Source: Leptospiraceae bacterium (GTDB lineage Bacteria > Spirochaetota > Leptospiria > Leptospirales > Leptospiraceae). From it: DNA of 64,000 nucleotides. Positions 55,544 through 64,000 of this stretch are shown here, piece by piece. The notes under the pieces were generated by a model. It was not told where the DNA came from and did not search any database. It saw only the letters and a program-made list of their open reading frames with translations. Made by a program: the position numbers and the translations under genes. The first letter of the stretch is position 1. Each line of letters starts with the position of its first letter. The stretch is from NCBI GenBank assembly GCA_024233865.1, contig JACKPA010000001.1, forward strand, positions 1 through 64,000, read 5' to 3'.

Positions 55544-57630
55544 CTAATTGGAAAATAGAATTCTTCCTTCCCAAAACCTGTTTTTAATCTCAATTTTTTC
55601 AAGGTCTCCTAATTCGCCAAATTCTTGCACATCTTCCAAAGCTTGTTGGATCAATTCCGAATCTTTTTGCATATCAACGATTTTAAAATCCGGTAGACCG
55701 CTTTGCCGAACTCCCAAGAGTTCCCCAGGTCCCTAAGACGCATGTCGATTTCAGCCAATTGAAAGCCATCACTATACTCTACTAAGGATTCCAATCTTAC
55801 CTTTGCTTCTTCGCTAACTTTAAAAGGGGTCAAAAATATACAAAAGCTCTCGTGTTCACCTCTTCCGACACGTCCCCTTAACTGATGAAGTTGTGAAATC
55901 CCAAATCTATCAGCGTGTTCAATCACCAAAACGGTTGCATTAGGGAACGTCAATTCCCACTTCTACTACGGTCGTTGTCACTAAAATGTTAATTTTCCCT
56001 TCTTTAAAAGAATGCATAACCGCGTCTTTTTCGTTTGCCTTCATTTTTCCGTGCAAAAGTCCCATTGTATAGTCCTTGAATTCACTCATACTAAGGGATT
56101 CATACGCATCTATACAAGACTTTAGGTCCAATTTTTCGGATTCTTCAACCAGCGGATACACGATATAGCACTGTCTGCCTTGCTCAATATACTTTTTTAT
56201 GGAATTATAAACGGACTGTCTTTTGTCTTCAAAAACCATTTGGTGACAATTGGCTTTCGTCCTTTGGGCTTTGCCTTTATGGTCACCAAATTGAGGTCTC
56301 CGTAAAGAGTCAGGCAGAGAGAACGTGGGATGGGCGTTGCAGTCATTGCCAAAATATCGGGATTTTTTCCTTTACTGCGTAAACTCTCTCTTTGATCCAC
56401 ACCAAACTTATGTTGCTCATCAATGATTACAAGCCCCAAGTCACTAAATAACACATCATCTTGAAACAGACTATGAGTGCCTATCACAAACAAAGTTTCT
56501 CCGTTTTTTAATCTTGCCAATTTTTCTCTTCGCACCTTTGCTTTTTCACCGCCCAAAAACAGCTCGACTCCAATAAAGGGAGCATACCCAAGTAGTGTTT
56601 GAATGGTATGGTAGTGCTGCCTTGCCAAAATTTCAGTAGGAGCAACCATGCAAACTTGTATGTTGTTTTCTATATAGTACAAAGCCAAAATCAAACCGGT
56701 TACGGTTTTTCCGGAGCCTACATCGCCTTGCAAAAGAACAGCCATAGGAACGTCCAATTGTTGTAACATTCTTATTTTTTGGATACTGTTTTCCTGCTCT
56801 TTCGTAAGTTGAAATGGTAAGGATTGAACCAGTTTGTTTGCTGTTTGCGATTCCTTTAAGGGCCAAAGTTTTCTTTTGATTTTTTCTCTCTGGCTCACTT
56901 TAAATGCCATTAACAAATGAAAGAAATAAATTTCTTCGTATGCAAATCTCCTTTTGGCTTCTTGCATACTGTCATGATCGCTTGGAAAGTGTATTTCAAA
57001 AAAAGAGGTGTATCTGTCTGACAGTTTTCGCTTTTGGATTGATTTACCTGGTAGAACTTCCCCAATATCGAGCTTATTTTCCTTCACCATATCCAAGATT
57101 TGCTTGATAGCTCTTCTAAAGCCTCTTGAATCCAGTCCTTCTTTTTTGAGACTTTCGCTAGAAGGATATAAAGGAATGATTCTGCCGGTGTGGATCAAAT
57201 CTAATCCGTCTCCGTCATCAGTAGAAGAAATAATTTCATAATCCGGATGCACAATTTGCAATCCTCTGAAATATTCTAATTTTCCAGTTACAACAATATC
57301 CATTCCTGCTTTAAATACGTTTTTAAAATAAGGAACACCTTTAAAAAATACCAAAGAAATTCGTTCGTTGTTAGGAGTTCTAACTCCCACTACTAACCTG
57401 GAAGTTTTGCCGTGCGCGAGATATGTGTCCAAAACGCTAGCAAGAACGGATACAACTTCACCGCTTTTTAGAACTACGGAAGATGTTAGATTGCGATCCA
57501 AGTACCTTCTAGGAAAATAATAAAGCAATTCCGATAGTGTGGATATTCCAATTGATTTTAAAACTTCTTTTTTATGACTTCCTATGCCTTTTAAAATTTC
57601 TACGCCATCAGATAGATTGAATTTTGACAT
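55544..57630 (-). CDS. recG: ATP-dependent DNA helicase RecG (three frameshifts as read)
   Basis: RecG remodels stalled replication forks. The first 470 residues are in one frame with the wedge domain and helicase motifs LLQGDVGSGKTVTG (Walker A), IIDEQHKFGVDQRE (motif II) and TATPIPRSL. The rest is split: VTTTVVEVGIDVP, then IEHADRFGISQLHQLRGRVG, then a last frame with GELLGVRQSGLPDFKIVDM to FWEGRILFSN. The breaks are a missing T in a T run near 56237, an extra base at CCCT near 55951, and a missing G in a GGG run near 55735. All three repaired, the protein is about 695 residues, normal for RecG. Sequencing error is more likely than gene loss. Confidence 0.88.
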
Positions 57631-57636
57631 AATTGC

Positions 57637-58890
57637 TTAGAATAGTCCTCTAGCTTCAAATTCACAGTAATCATCTCCCATACACCTGGAGCTGGTCTGA
57701 ACGGCAACAAAGCTAAATTCAGTATCAAATGTTTCTTCAAAAAATTCATCACTTAACTCCGGCTTTTGTGTTATATCTATATTGTACAGCAAATTCATAA
57801 TACCACCTGCAATACCGGTTGCAAAGTAGCTCTTGGAAAATTCAGATTTTTCATAATTTCTCAAGAAAAAATTACTTTCGTAGCCTCCATAAACTCTAAT
57901 TAACAACTTATCATTTGGTACGACTTTTCGAATTTCCCAACTCCCCCAGCCAAATGTATTGATGCATGTAACCAAAGACGCAATCCAATCTTCACGAATC
58001 TTGCAATTCGGAACAACAAAATGGTACCACTCTTCGGATTTCATCATATTTCCAAAAGTATAAAATGCACCATAATTCGCTACTTCTATCAACATTTCTC
58101 TGGCAAGCAAAGAATCACCCGTAAAACCGGTTATTTCCTTTTCCAACTCAAAGGACAAATAATTGTAATAGTTTGCGAAATGGCGGGTCATTGGAATTCC
58201 AAAAAGTGAGAGCAATCCATTATTTGCTTCGGTTGATAAAATTTCCAGCATCCACTGAGTGATTTTACCAGTGTCCAACTGAGAAAACTTTTGTTCTTCT
58301 ATGGTATACTTGGGTGGCAATATTCCCACCCCAGGAGAAATCGAATACTGCTTATAGGTATCCCGCCTCTGTATAACAAATTCATTTTCATCTTCTCCCA
58401 TGGTTAAACATCTACTTTGTTTTACTTGGTAGGCTCCTAATGGTTTGGAATAAGCCAAAGACATGGCGGCTTGCAAAAACCCGCAGGTAAAATAGTCAAC
58501 GGGCTTGTCTCGTTTTCCCCATTTATTTTTCCAACCCAAAGTATAGTGAGTCGAAGGTGTTACCACTTTTCCACCATGGATAGATAAATCCTTTGCGGGT
58601 AGCAAGCCAAAGCCCAAATAGGAATAAATATCCGATGCAATTTCCAATCTTTCTTGTGGCTGCCAGATTTTATAATTTTTTTCAAACAAACGACTTAACA
58701 TAGAATACACGCAAATTGCAGCACTATCCAGCAAAATCCTTTCTGAGTTTATATCATACCCTGCATTTTCTACAATTTTCTGCAAATACAGATTGTAGTG
58801 CTCAGATTGCAATGCTATCGGTTCCCCATACAATAGAGACAGCTTGGGGTATTCCATATTTTTTATTATTGGCTTGTATTTTTTAACCAT
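57637..58890 (-). CDS. Protein with two V4R-like domains
   Basis: The product has 417 residues from ATG at 58890, which has GGGAG six bases upstream; an ATG seven codons earlier is less well placed. Two similar halves are visible: about 50-175, ending SRCLTMGEDENEFVI, and about 270-417, ending SSRCMGDDYCEFEARG. The second matches the close of V4R (4-vinyl reductase) domains, small-ligand-binding folds related to hydrocarbon and haem sensors, with its Cys pair; the first has lost the second Cys. No catalytic role is evident. It sits six bases upstream of recG on the same strand and divergent from a CheX-like gene. Confidence 0.55.
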   Translation of the reverse strand: MVKKYKPIIKNMEYPKLSLLYGEPIALQSEHYNLYLQKIVENAGYDINSERILLDSAAICVYSMLSRLFEKNYKIWQPQERLEIASDIYSYLGFGLLPAKDLSIHGGKVVTPSTHYTLGWKNKWGKRDKPVDYFTCGFLQAAMSLAYSKPLGAYQVKQSRCLTMGEDENEFVIQRRDTYKQYSISPGVGILPPKYTIEEQKFSQLDTGKITQWMLEILSTEANNGLLSLFGIPMTRHFANYYNYLSFELEKEITGFTGDSLLAREMLIEVANYGAFYTFGNMMKSEEWYHFVVPNCKIREDWIASLVTCINTFGWGSWEIRKVVPNDKLLIRVYGGYESNFFLRNYEKSEFSKSYFATGIAGGIMNLLYNIDITQKPELSDEFFEETFDTEFSFVAVQTSSRCMGDDYCEFEARGLF

Positions 58891-59058
58891 AAAAAACTCC
58901 CATAAATGCATTCATTTTATGATATTTTTCTTTACCTAAATTTATAGTAAAAGAAATATAAAGTTGACTTGAAAAAAAACATTCTAAGTATTGAGATATA
59001 AAATCGGTTATCCAGAATAAATTCCCTTATTCAATAGAACATAAATAGGTTCTTATAA

Positions 59059-59520
59059 ATGTCAAAAAAAAATTATTTTAATGTCTGTAAAGAATGTACT
59101 TTAAGCTATTTTGAAAGTCTCTTTGATGAAAAAGCCCATGAAAGAGAGTTACAACCAGAGGATTATCCCGTTAATTTTGATATGTCAAGTACAATAAACC
59201 TCTTGGAAACGAACTCTACCCAACTTACTTTGGGATACAATATTCAATCAGCTCTGAAAACGTCCCTACAATTTTTAGGCTCTTACGAAAGGGTAGATAT
59301 GAATATTATCCTTGATACTTTATCGGAAATAGCGGGTAATATTGGAATTTCCATACGGAGTAAATTGGCAATCCCAGAGATAAAACTCTCAATCCCTTTG
59401 GTTATAGAAGGCGAAAAACACCACATTTTGGTAAACGAACTTAACGTTCAAAAAAAGGGGTATGAATTTATAATTCAAAACTTGCGAATATGGTTGATTG
59501 TGCAAACAAGAGAAAATTAG
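59059..59520 (+). CDS. CheX-like protein
   Basis: The product has 153 residues. The segment IILDTLSEIAGNIGISIRSK resembles the CheX helix carrying the catalytic Glu and Asn, followed by LSIPLVIEG as in CheX strands. In true CheX the motif is ExxN; here it reads EIAGN, one residue longer, so phosphatase activity is uncertain. The fold prediction is moderate. It is divergent from the V4R gene with a 168-base gap and is the second CheC/CheX-type gene of the window. Confidence 0.5.
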   Translation: MSKKNYFNVCKECTLSYFESLFDEKAHERELQPEDYPVNFDMSSTINLLETNSTQLTLGYNIQSALKTSLQFLGSYERVDMNIILDTLSEIAGNIGISIRSKLAIPEIKLSIPLVIEGEKHHILVNELNVQKKGYEFIIQNLRIWLIVQTREN

Positions 59521-59579
59521 GCGATTTTTCAAAAGATTGCACCAAAATAATCAGCGAAAAATTTATCCAACCGCACGTA

Positions 59580-59602
59580 GGGACAGGTCTTAGACCTGTC
59601 CC
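59580..59602. terminator. Perfect hairpin between convergent genes
   Basis: GGGACAGGTC and GACCTGTCCC pair over ten bases with a three-base loop, followed by TTTT on the plus strand. It lies between the ends of the CheX-like and Uma2 genes and can end transcription from the plus side. The wording (ACAGGT-loop-ACCTGT) is like the palindromic units at 20.9 and 62.6 kb, so it may be a recruited repeat. Confidence 0.55.
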
Positions 59603-59618
59603 TTTTGCGAAAATTTAC

Positions 59619-60197
59619 CTAAACCAAAAAGTTAGGATGGAGAATCTCTGGTAAAAAAACTTTAAGTTCTGCAAATTGCAGTGACGAAACCTCTTCTTGA
59701 AAAGTAAAAACCTTTTTGCTTGAATATTGATTTCCAATAGGACTAGTGTAAACTTCTATCGTTTTTTCCAATAAATTTATAATCCAATATTCAGGAATAT
59801 TCCCTTTAGCATAAATAGAGGCTTTTGTTCTGTCTATTTCAATTGTCGTTAAAGCGACTTCTATAACAAAGCTTGCAAAATTGGGATGCCCATAAGCATA
59901 ATCGTATTCATCAGCCTCTACAATCGCCAAATCAGGTTCCGGTTCAGAATTATCGAGCACTAAGGGTTCTTCTTTGCGTATTTTATAGTTTGACTTTAGT
60001 AATGTCCTGTATATAAACCAAAATAATTGTTCAACAACATAAGTATGAACCGGTTTTTTAGGCATTTTTTGTATTACAATCCCATCTAATAATTCGGACT
60101 TTTCCGTTATAATTCCCAAATCAATCATTTGGTGGTATTTATCCCTGCTCAATCTAAGAAGACTTTCTTTTACGGAATTAATTTCTAAAACAGCCAT
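59619..60197 (-). CDS. Uma2-family (DUF820) endonuclease-like protein
   Basis: The product has 192 residues. The DUF820/Uma2 core is clear: EPEPDLAIVEADEYDY (Asp), FVIEVALTTIEIDRTKAS (Glu and Lys of a PD-(D/E)XK site) and IPEYWIINLLEKTIEVY. The family is expanded in cyanobacteria and some spirochaetes, its biological role unproven. It lies alone between the hairpin at 59580 and the SiaB gene. Confidence 0.85.
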   Translation of the reverse strand: MAVLEINSVKESLLRLSRDKYHQMIDLGIITEKSELLDGIVIQKMPKKPVHTYVVEQLFWFIYRTLLKSNYKIRKEEPLVLDNSEPEPDLAIVEADEYDYAYGHPNFASFVIEVALTTIEIDRTKASIYAKGNIPEYWIINLLEKTIEVYTSPIGNQYSSKKVFTFQEEVSSLQFAELKVFLPEILHPNFLV

Positions 60198-60341
60198 GGT
60201 ACACTAAACTCTTATGATTCAATTCTCAAAAGTATACCCCATAGCTTTATGAATCAATTAAAATTCTAAAAAAAGAATTGACTGATTGCTCTAATAGTAA
60301 AATATTATTTGTAATTATAGAAAAACGGTAAGGAAGTTTTC

Positions 60342-60893
60342 TTGTCTCACTTAAATTTGTACGAGCAGTATAGTCTAACCAAGGACCATTTTGTAATCCT
60401 TTCTTTTAAAGGAGTTATTTCGCAAGAAATTCTTGTTTACTTGGGTTCTATGATAAAATCCTCATTAAATCTTCAAAGTAAAAAAATAAAAAAAGTTTTT
60501 GCTGTTTTTATTGAATTAGCTCAAAATATATTGCATTATTCTGCAGAAAGAAACGTTGATAATGAAGGTTATGAGGGTGGAGTTGGCATACTTCAAACTA
60601 CCGAAGAAAATGAAATTTATTATGTTAGTGCAGGAAACATGGTGAAAAATTCGCAAATAGAAAGTATCAAAAAAAATTGTGAATATGTAAATAGCCTATC
60701 CAAAGAAGATTTAAAAATTTACTACCAAGTAAAAATTAAGCAAGATCGTCCGCAAGGCAGTAAGGGAGCGGGCTTGGGCTTTATTGATATTGCCAGAAAA
60801 TGTGATGGTCCTTTAGAGTATAAATTTAATCAGATAGACGAAAAACACTCATTTTTTACTCTTTCAGTATCTTTTAAAAGGGACGAAACCTAA
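60342..60893 (+). CDS. SiaB-family protein kinase
   Basis: The product has 183 residues with a TTG start preceded by AGGAAG. The GHKL-like kinase motifs are VFIELAQNILHYS (N box) and GSKGAGLGFIDIARKC (G2-like), in the form seen in the SiaB family (DUF6272). SiaB phosphorylates SiaC; a PP2C enzyme, SiaA, reverses it, and the balance controls a diguanylate cyclase in Pseudomonas. The SiaC gene starts one base after this stop, so the pair is translationally coupled. Confidence 0.85.
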   Translation: MSHLNLYEQYSLTKDHFVILSFKGVISQEILVYLGSMIKSSLNLQSKKIKKVFAVFIELAQNILHYSAERNVDNEGYEGGVGILQTTEENEIYYVSAGNMVKNSQIESIKKNCEYVNSLSKEDLKIYYQVKIKQDRPQGSKGAGLGFIDIARKCDGPLEYKFNQIDEKHSFFTLSVSFKRDET

Positions 60894-60894
60894 A

Positions 60895-61272
60895 ATGGAC
60901 AAAATACATATAGAAAAAACAAAAGTATCCCCAGAAGTTTTATTAGACTTTGAAGGAGGTCGTGCCGAAATTTCCGGTGAATCTTATCCGGAAAATGCAA
61001 TGAATTTTTATAAACCGGTTTTTGAATGGATTGATTCTATAATGCAAGCAAAAAAGTCTATCCATTTTGACTTCCAATTGGAGTACTATAACACGAGTTC
61101 ATCAAAATGCATTATTGATATTTTGGAATTATTAGAAAAATATCATTCGGAAGGCGGGAAATCCTCTGTAAAATGGTACTATCAAGAAGATGATGATGAT
61201 ATGTTAGAAAGCGGAGAAGAGTTTTCAGAAGACCTTGAGTTGCCTTTTGAACTAGTTTCCTATTCCAAATAG
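60895..61272 (+). CDS. SiaC-family regulatory phosphoprotein
   Basis: The product has 125 residues of the DUF1987 family. IEKTKVSPEVLLDFEGGR and ISGESYPENAMNFYKP are the usual opening; QLEYYNTSSSKCIIDIL (residues 61-77) holds the Thr/Ser cluster where I infer SiaB phosphorylates it. The C-terminus is strongly acidic (QEDDDDMLESGEEFSED). In Pseudomonas unphosphorylated SiaC activates the cyclase SiaD; no GGDEF gene is seen here, so the target differs or lies elsewhere. The receiver-PP2C protein at 50845 is a candidate phosphatase. Confidence 0.88.
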   Translation: MDKIHIEKTKVSPEVLLDFEGGRAEISGESYPENAMNFYKPVFEWIDSIMQAKKSIHFDFQLEYYNTSSSKCIIDILELLEKYHSEGGKSSVKWYYQEDDDDMLESGEEFSEDLELPFELVSYSK

Positions 61273-61393
61273 ACGACTATTATATCTTATTGATTTAGAG
61301 TATATAATAATCTATTTAACCCTTGACTTTTAAACCAATAATTATATAGGTAGCAATAGCTATAATCTGAGCGAGTTCAATTGAGGATAAAGT

Positions 61394-61618
61394 ATGCTTC
61401 CAGATAAATCAGATCAAAGATGGCGAGAGTTAGTAACCGGTAAAAAGAAATTTACCATCAAATCACTACCTACAAAAATCCTGTTAGGTCGTGTTGTTCT
61501 AAGAGCAGAAATGGACACTTCTCCAGAAAATGTTAATAAGTGTGTGAGCGAAGTCTATGACTACTTCACAAAAAATATAAAGGTTGTCGAAAACGATTTA
61601 AAGCAAATATTCGGATAA
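61394..61618 (+). CDS. Small conserved-looking protein in the Sia gene run
   Basis: The product has 74 residues, charged and soluble, with no motif I recognise. It sits 121 bases after siaC and 17 bases before the FIST-like gene, in the same direction, and is preceded by GAGGAT. The position suggests a partner of the Sia proteins. It is not homologous in appearance to SiaD or to known adaptors. Confidence 0.55.
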   Translation: MLPDKSDQRWRELVTGKKKFTIKSLPTKILLGRVVLRAEMDTSPENVNKCVSEVYDYFTKNIKVVENDLKQIFG

Positions 61619-61635
61619 GAAAGGAAAAACACTTT

Positions 61636-62619
61636 ATGTTATCTTTAGACGAAGCAAGAAAAAAGATTATTCAAACGGACAGACCTCTCCTAATTGCAGG
61701 AGAAGAGGCTATTCTTGATAGACTGCCAGCAGGTAACTGGATTGCCGGAACAATCCCTTATTTTATGGCTGAAGAGGGTGGTTTGGAATCTCAAGATAAA
61801 ATTTTTATTACGGAAATTCCAGAATTCATCTCTAGCGACGACATTGAAATAAAAATGTACAATGCGGAAACAATCCCGAATGTTTCTATTGACGCACCGG
61901 AAAACGGATTCAGCTTAATTATTATCCCTGCTAGTGGGGCTGTCCATGAAAGTTTTGCAAAAAATGCTCCCAATTACCAGGATATTTTGAGCAAACCAAT
62001 TATCGGTTGGATATCCGGATTACATTTGCAAAATTTAGGTAAGGAAACTCCTAAGGTTTACAACGGACTTAGAAAGAAAAAAACAGATCAAGACGCAGTT
62101 GTAATGCATATTACCTTACCTAAGAACAAAGCGGCAATTGTGGATATAATTAATCTTTTTAACCAGGGAGAAGGAGACGTCATAACCTTTGAAGAAGAAG
62201 GCTTTGTTGTTAATGATTGTCTTATTAATGGAAAGAAAACTAACTTTTCTGATTATCTAATAAAAAATAAGATCGATACAAAGCTACCTTTGGTTGCTGA
62301 TTTGTACGGAGCAATGATAAACACCAGTTTCCAAAGTATTGATGAAGATAAAAAAATCGTAAATTTATATGCTCCTGTGTTCAAGAATATCAAATATAAA
62401 ATTGCCGGTCAAGTTGGAGATTATGTAAAAGAATTTACCTCCAAAATCCCATCTTCCGCAAATAATATTACCTTTAGCTGCAATTGTATTCTGAACTATC
62501 TTTATTCCGAGCTAGAAGGCAAAAAAACCGGAAGCGTTACCGGTCCAATTACATTTGGAGAGATCGCCTATCAGCTGTTAAATCAAACGATGGTTTATCT
62601 TACAATTAAAGATGTTTGA
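61636..62619 (+). CDS. FIST/DUF6976-like protein
   Basis: The product has 327 residues. The opening RPLLIAGEEAILDRLPAGNW, then GTIPYFMAEEGG, resembles a family (DUF6976 as I recall it) whose members lie next to Sia-type genes. The end, SCNCILNYLYSELEGKK then TGPITFGEIAYQ, is like FIST_C domains, which sense small ligands in signal transduction. It is cytoplasmic, without signal or membrane segment. A sensor role in the Sia switch is inferred from context. Confidence 0.5.
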   Translation: MLSLDEARKKIIQTDRPLLIAGEEAILDRLPAGNWIAGTIPYFMAEEGGLESQDKIFITEIPEFISSDDIEIKMYNAETIPNVSIDAPENGFSLIIIPASGAVHESFAKNAPNYQDILSKPIIGWISGLHLQNLGKETPKVYNGLRKKKTDQDAVVMHITLPKNKAAIVDIINLFNQGEGDVITFEEEGFVVNDCLINGKKTNFSDYLIKNKIDTKLPLVADLYGAMINTSFQSIDEDKKIVNLYAPVFKNIKYKIAGQVGDYVKEFTSKIPSSANNITFSCNCILNYLYSELEGKKTGSVTGPITFGEIAYQLLNQTMVYLTIKDV

Positions 62620-62626
62620 TAAGTAG

Positions 62627-62677
62627 CACAGCCATCCCTGGCTGTGGTTTGGTAGTAGTACAGGCTGAAAACCTGTA
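62627..62677. repeat. Paired short palindromic units, second copy
   Basis: CACAGCC (62627-62633) pairs with GGCTGTG (62640-62646), and TACAGG (62659 on) with CCTGTA (62672-62677). The same two palindromes, in the other order, occur at 20889-20938. They fill the 76-base gap before the rpiB-like gene. Confidence 0.6.
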
Positions 62678-62695
62678 TTACTGAAGGAATCGATT

Positions 62696-63142
62696 TTGAA
62701 AATTGCAGTATCAAGTGACGAATATTCCCCTTTAACCAAATTTGTTTTGGAAAATCTGGAAAACAGAGGTTATAAAACGGAATATTTTGGTCCCATGGGA
62801 AAAGAAGAAGCAGATTGGCCTGATGTTACCCACAAAGCAGTTCTGCAAGTTGTTGAAAAAAAAGTTGATGAGGCAATCGTAATGTGCTGGACGGGAACCG
62901 GTGCTTGTATGGCTGCCAATAAAGTAAAGGGAATTCGAGCTGCTCTTTGTGGAGATGCTGAAACAGCAAAAGGAGCACGTATATGGAATCACGCCAATAC
63001 TTTGGTATTAAGTATTCGAGCTACTTCTTTACCTATAGCTAAAGAAATTTTAGACTCCTGGTTTTCCACTCCATTTAGTCAAGACGAATGGAATCTAAAA
63101 CAAATAGCAAAAATTCAAAAAATGGACGAACTTTTACTATAA
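62696..63142 (+). CDS. RpiB/LacA/LacB-family sugar-phosphate isomerase
   Basis: The product has 148 residues, starting at TTG with GAAGGA upstream. The family interconverts ribose-5-phosphate and ribulose-5-phosphate or related sugars. VSSDEYSPLTKF and DYG-like FGPMG are at the start; MCWTGTGACMAANKVKGIRA includes the region of the catalytic Cys, written CWTGTG instead of the usual CGTG, and ARIWNHANTLVLS is the phosphate-binding part. The altered loop means substrate is uncertain. It follows the Sia run but is not obviously linked to it. Confidence 0.8.
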   Translation: MKIAVSSDEYSPLTKFVLENLENRGYKTEYFGPMGKEEADWPDVTHKAVLQVVEKKVDEAIVMCWTGTGACMAANKVKGIRAALCGDAETAKGARIWNHANTLVLSIRATSLPIAKEILDSWFSTPFSQDEWNLKQIAKIQKMDELLL

Positions 63143-63244
63143 TAGAATATTATCATCATATAAACGTTTTCTCTTTTATAACATCGGTGCTTATCTGTGT
63201 CCATCGGTGGTAAATCACTTTTTACACGCCCTACGGAATAAAAA

Positions 63245-64000
63245 ATGCCAAATATAATTTACGATATAATTTATCATTATTATTGTTCCAGCAGATATTC
63301 ATTTTTAAAACGCAAATTAAAAATGAAGCTTAAGTATGCGGATATTGGCGGGCAAAAGCTTGGTTTCTTTTTTTCTCATAATCCAGGGAAACCTATTGTT
63401 TTAATCCATGGTTTACTGGATCACTCCTTTGGGTATAGAAGAATAGTTCCCCTGATAGATAAAGGCTATCAAGTCATTTTAGTAGATATTCCAGGCTTCG
63501 GAAAAAGTAAATTTCCTAAAAAAATTAAGTTTCTCTACCAAGTTGATGTATTTGCAGAAATGATTCTAAATGCCCTTCGAGTTTTGAATTTAAAAAATGT
63601 AACTCTCGTTGGTCACTCCATGGGTGGATTAATTTGTCAGCACATAGCAATTTTGGACAAAAAAAGAGAATTTAACCATATAGAAAAACTCATTTTACTT
63701 TCTACCGGTGGTATTCCTCATCCCAAAAAAGAGAAAATTAGGAACATTTTGTTCCCCAAATCCGAAAGGGAAGTCACAAGACTACTGAAATATTTATATT
63801 ATGAAGACGTTCCCGAACCGGATAGCTTATCTAAAAAATCTCTAATTCACGCCTGGAATAAAATCACCTATATGTATTTGGCTGAAAATACTATAACTCG
63901 TGAGCATGAAATTTTTTTGGGACGGAAGGCATCTTCCATCCATGTTCCAACCCTTATTATCTCCGGAAAAAATGACACCATTACCAATCCTAATATGATG
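63245..64000 (+). CDS. Alpha/beta hydrolase (partial, runs off the window)
   Basis: An open frame of 252 codons from ATG at 63245 continues past the window end. IVLIHGLLDHSFGYRR gives the oxyanion region, VDIPGFGKS the following loop, and VGHSMGGLICQH the nucleophile elbow with Ser. A sequence near the end (LIISGKNDTI) fits the acid residue. The His would lie beyond 64000. Substrate unknown; esterase, epoxide hydrolase or C-C hydrolase are possible. The leader is not a clear signal. A stretch with a repeated CATCGGTG (about 63184-63210) precedes it. Confidence 0.8.
   Translation, partial: MPNIIYDIIYHYYCSSRYSFLKRKLKMKLKYADIGGQKLGFFFSHNPGKPIVLIHGLLDHSFGYRRIVPLIDKGYQVILVDIPGFGKSKFPKKIKFLYQVDVFAEMILNALRVLNLKNVTLVGHSMGGLICQHIAILDKKREFNHIEKLILLSTGGIPHPKKEKIRNILFPKSEREVTRLLKYLYYEDVPEPDSLSKKSLIHAWNKITYMYLAENTITREHEIFLGRKASSIHVPTLIISGKNDTITNPNMM

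Noticed and set aside
55544..57630. Programmed frameshifting in recG
   Set aside because: Three separate shifts of different sign at unrelated sites are not like any known programmed event; single-base errors explain them better.
1..64000. tRNA, rRNA, riboswitch or replication origin
   Set aside because: I saw no cloverleaf, conserved rRNA segment, T-box before ilv genes, or DnaA-box cluster by eye; a covariance search was not possible.

Overview
The window comes from a low-GC bacterium, most likely a spirochaete of the Leptospira lineage. The main clue is the C-terminal DUF1554 domain of a giant lipoprotein, a domain known chiefly from Leptospira. Supporting signs are the many lipoproteins, the large sensor-type adenylate cyclase, and the stack of Sia, CheC/CheX and PP2C signalling genes. 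No rRNA or tRNA was recognised, so the species cannot be named.

Region 1 (1-9.9 kb) is accessory DNA. Small unrelated genes, all on the minus strand, are separated by four related palindromic elements (near 228-300, 1937-2139, 3749-3899 and 5600-5803) that resemble integron attC sites. The cargo includes a PIN-domain toxin module, a Panacea/RelE-like toxin-antitoxin pair, a PD-(D/E)XK-like protein, a lipoprotein and fragments of a restriction enzyme and transposases. A frameshifted IS1182-type transposase and a truncated Ser/Thr kinase close this region. Region 2 (9.9-29.9 kb) is mostly ordinary chromosome: two lipoproteins, a STAND-like AAA ATPase, ilvE and ilvC for branched-chain amino acids, a K+ channel with an RCK domain, a lipoprotein-like spermidine synthase homologue, an AAA/PD-(D/E)XK protein, a double-GAF adenylate cyclase, mutY, a ubiD-family decarboxylase and a tandem GHKL ATPase.

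Region 3 (30-50.6 kb) is one enormous minus-strand surface lipoprotein gene. It is read here as two ORFs (2809 and 3606 residues) in the same frame, separated by 1.3 kb of damaged sequence. It has about 66 Ig-like repeats of roughly 88 residues with two cysteines each, then NHL repeats, three LamG-like domains and DUF1554. A nine-repeat block of 2367 bp is tandemly copied; the middle copy is 444 bp short and full of small indels, which looks like assembly or consensus error.

Region 4 (50.8-64 kb) is rich in signalling. A plus-strand operon encodes a receiver-PP2C phosphatase, a receiver, a CheC-like phosphatase, a PAS histidine kinase and a methyltransferase. Further on come a V4R-domain protein divergent from a CheX-like protein, then SiaB, SiaC, a small protein and a FIST-like protein. 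recG and a PD-(D/E)XK gene between them carry several one-base indels, mostly at homopolymers, so consensus quality at 54.9-56.3 kb is doubtful. The window ends inside an alpha/beta hydrolase gene after an RpiB-type isomerase.
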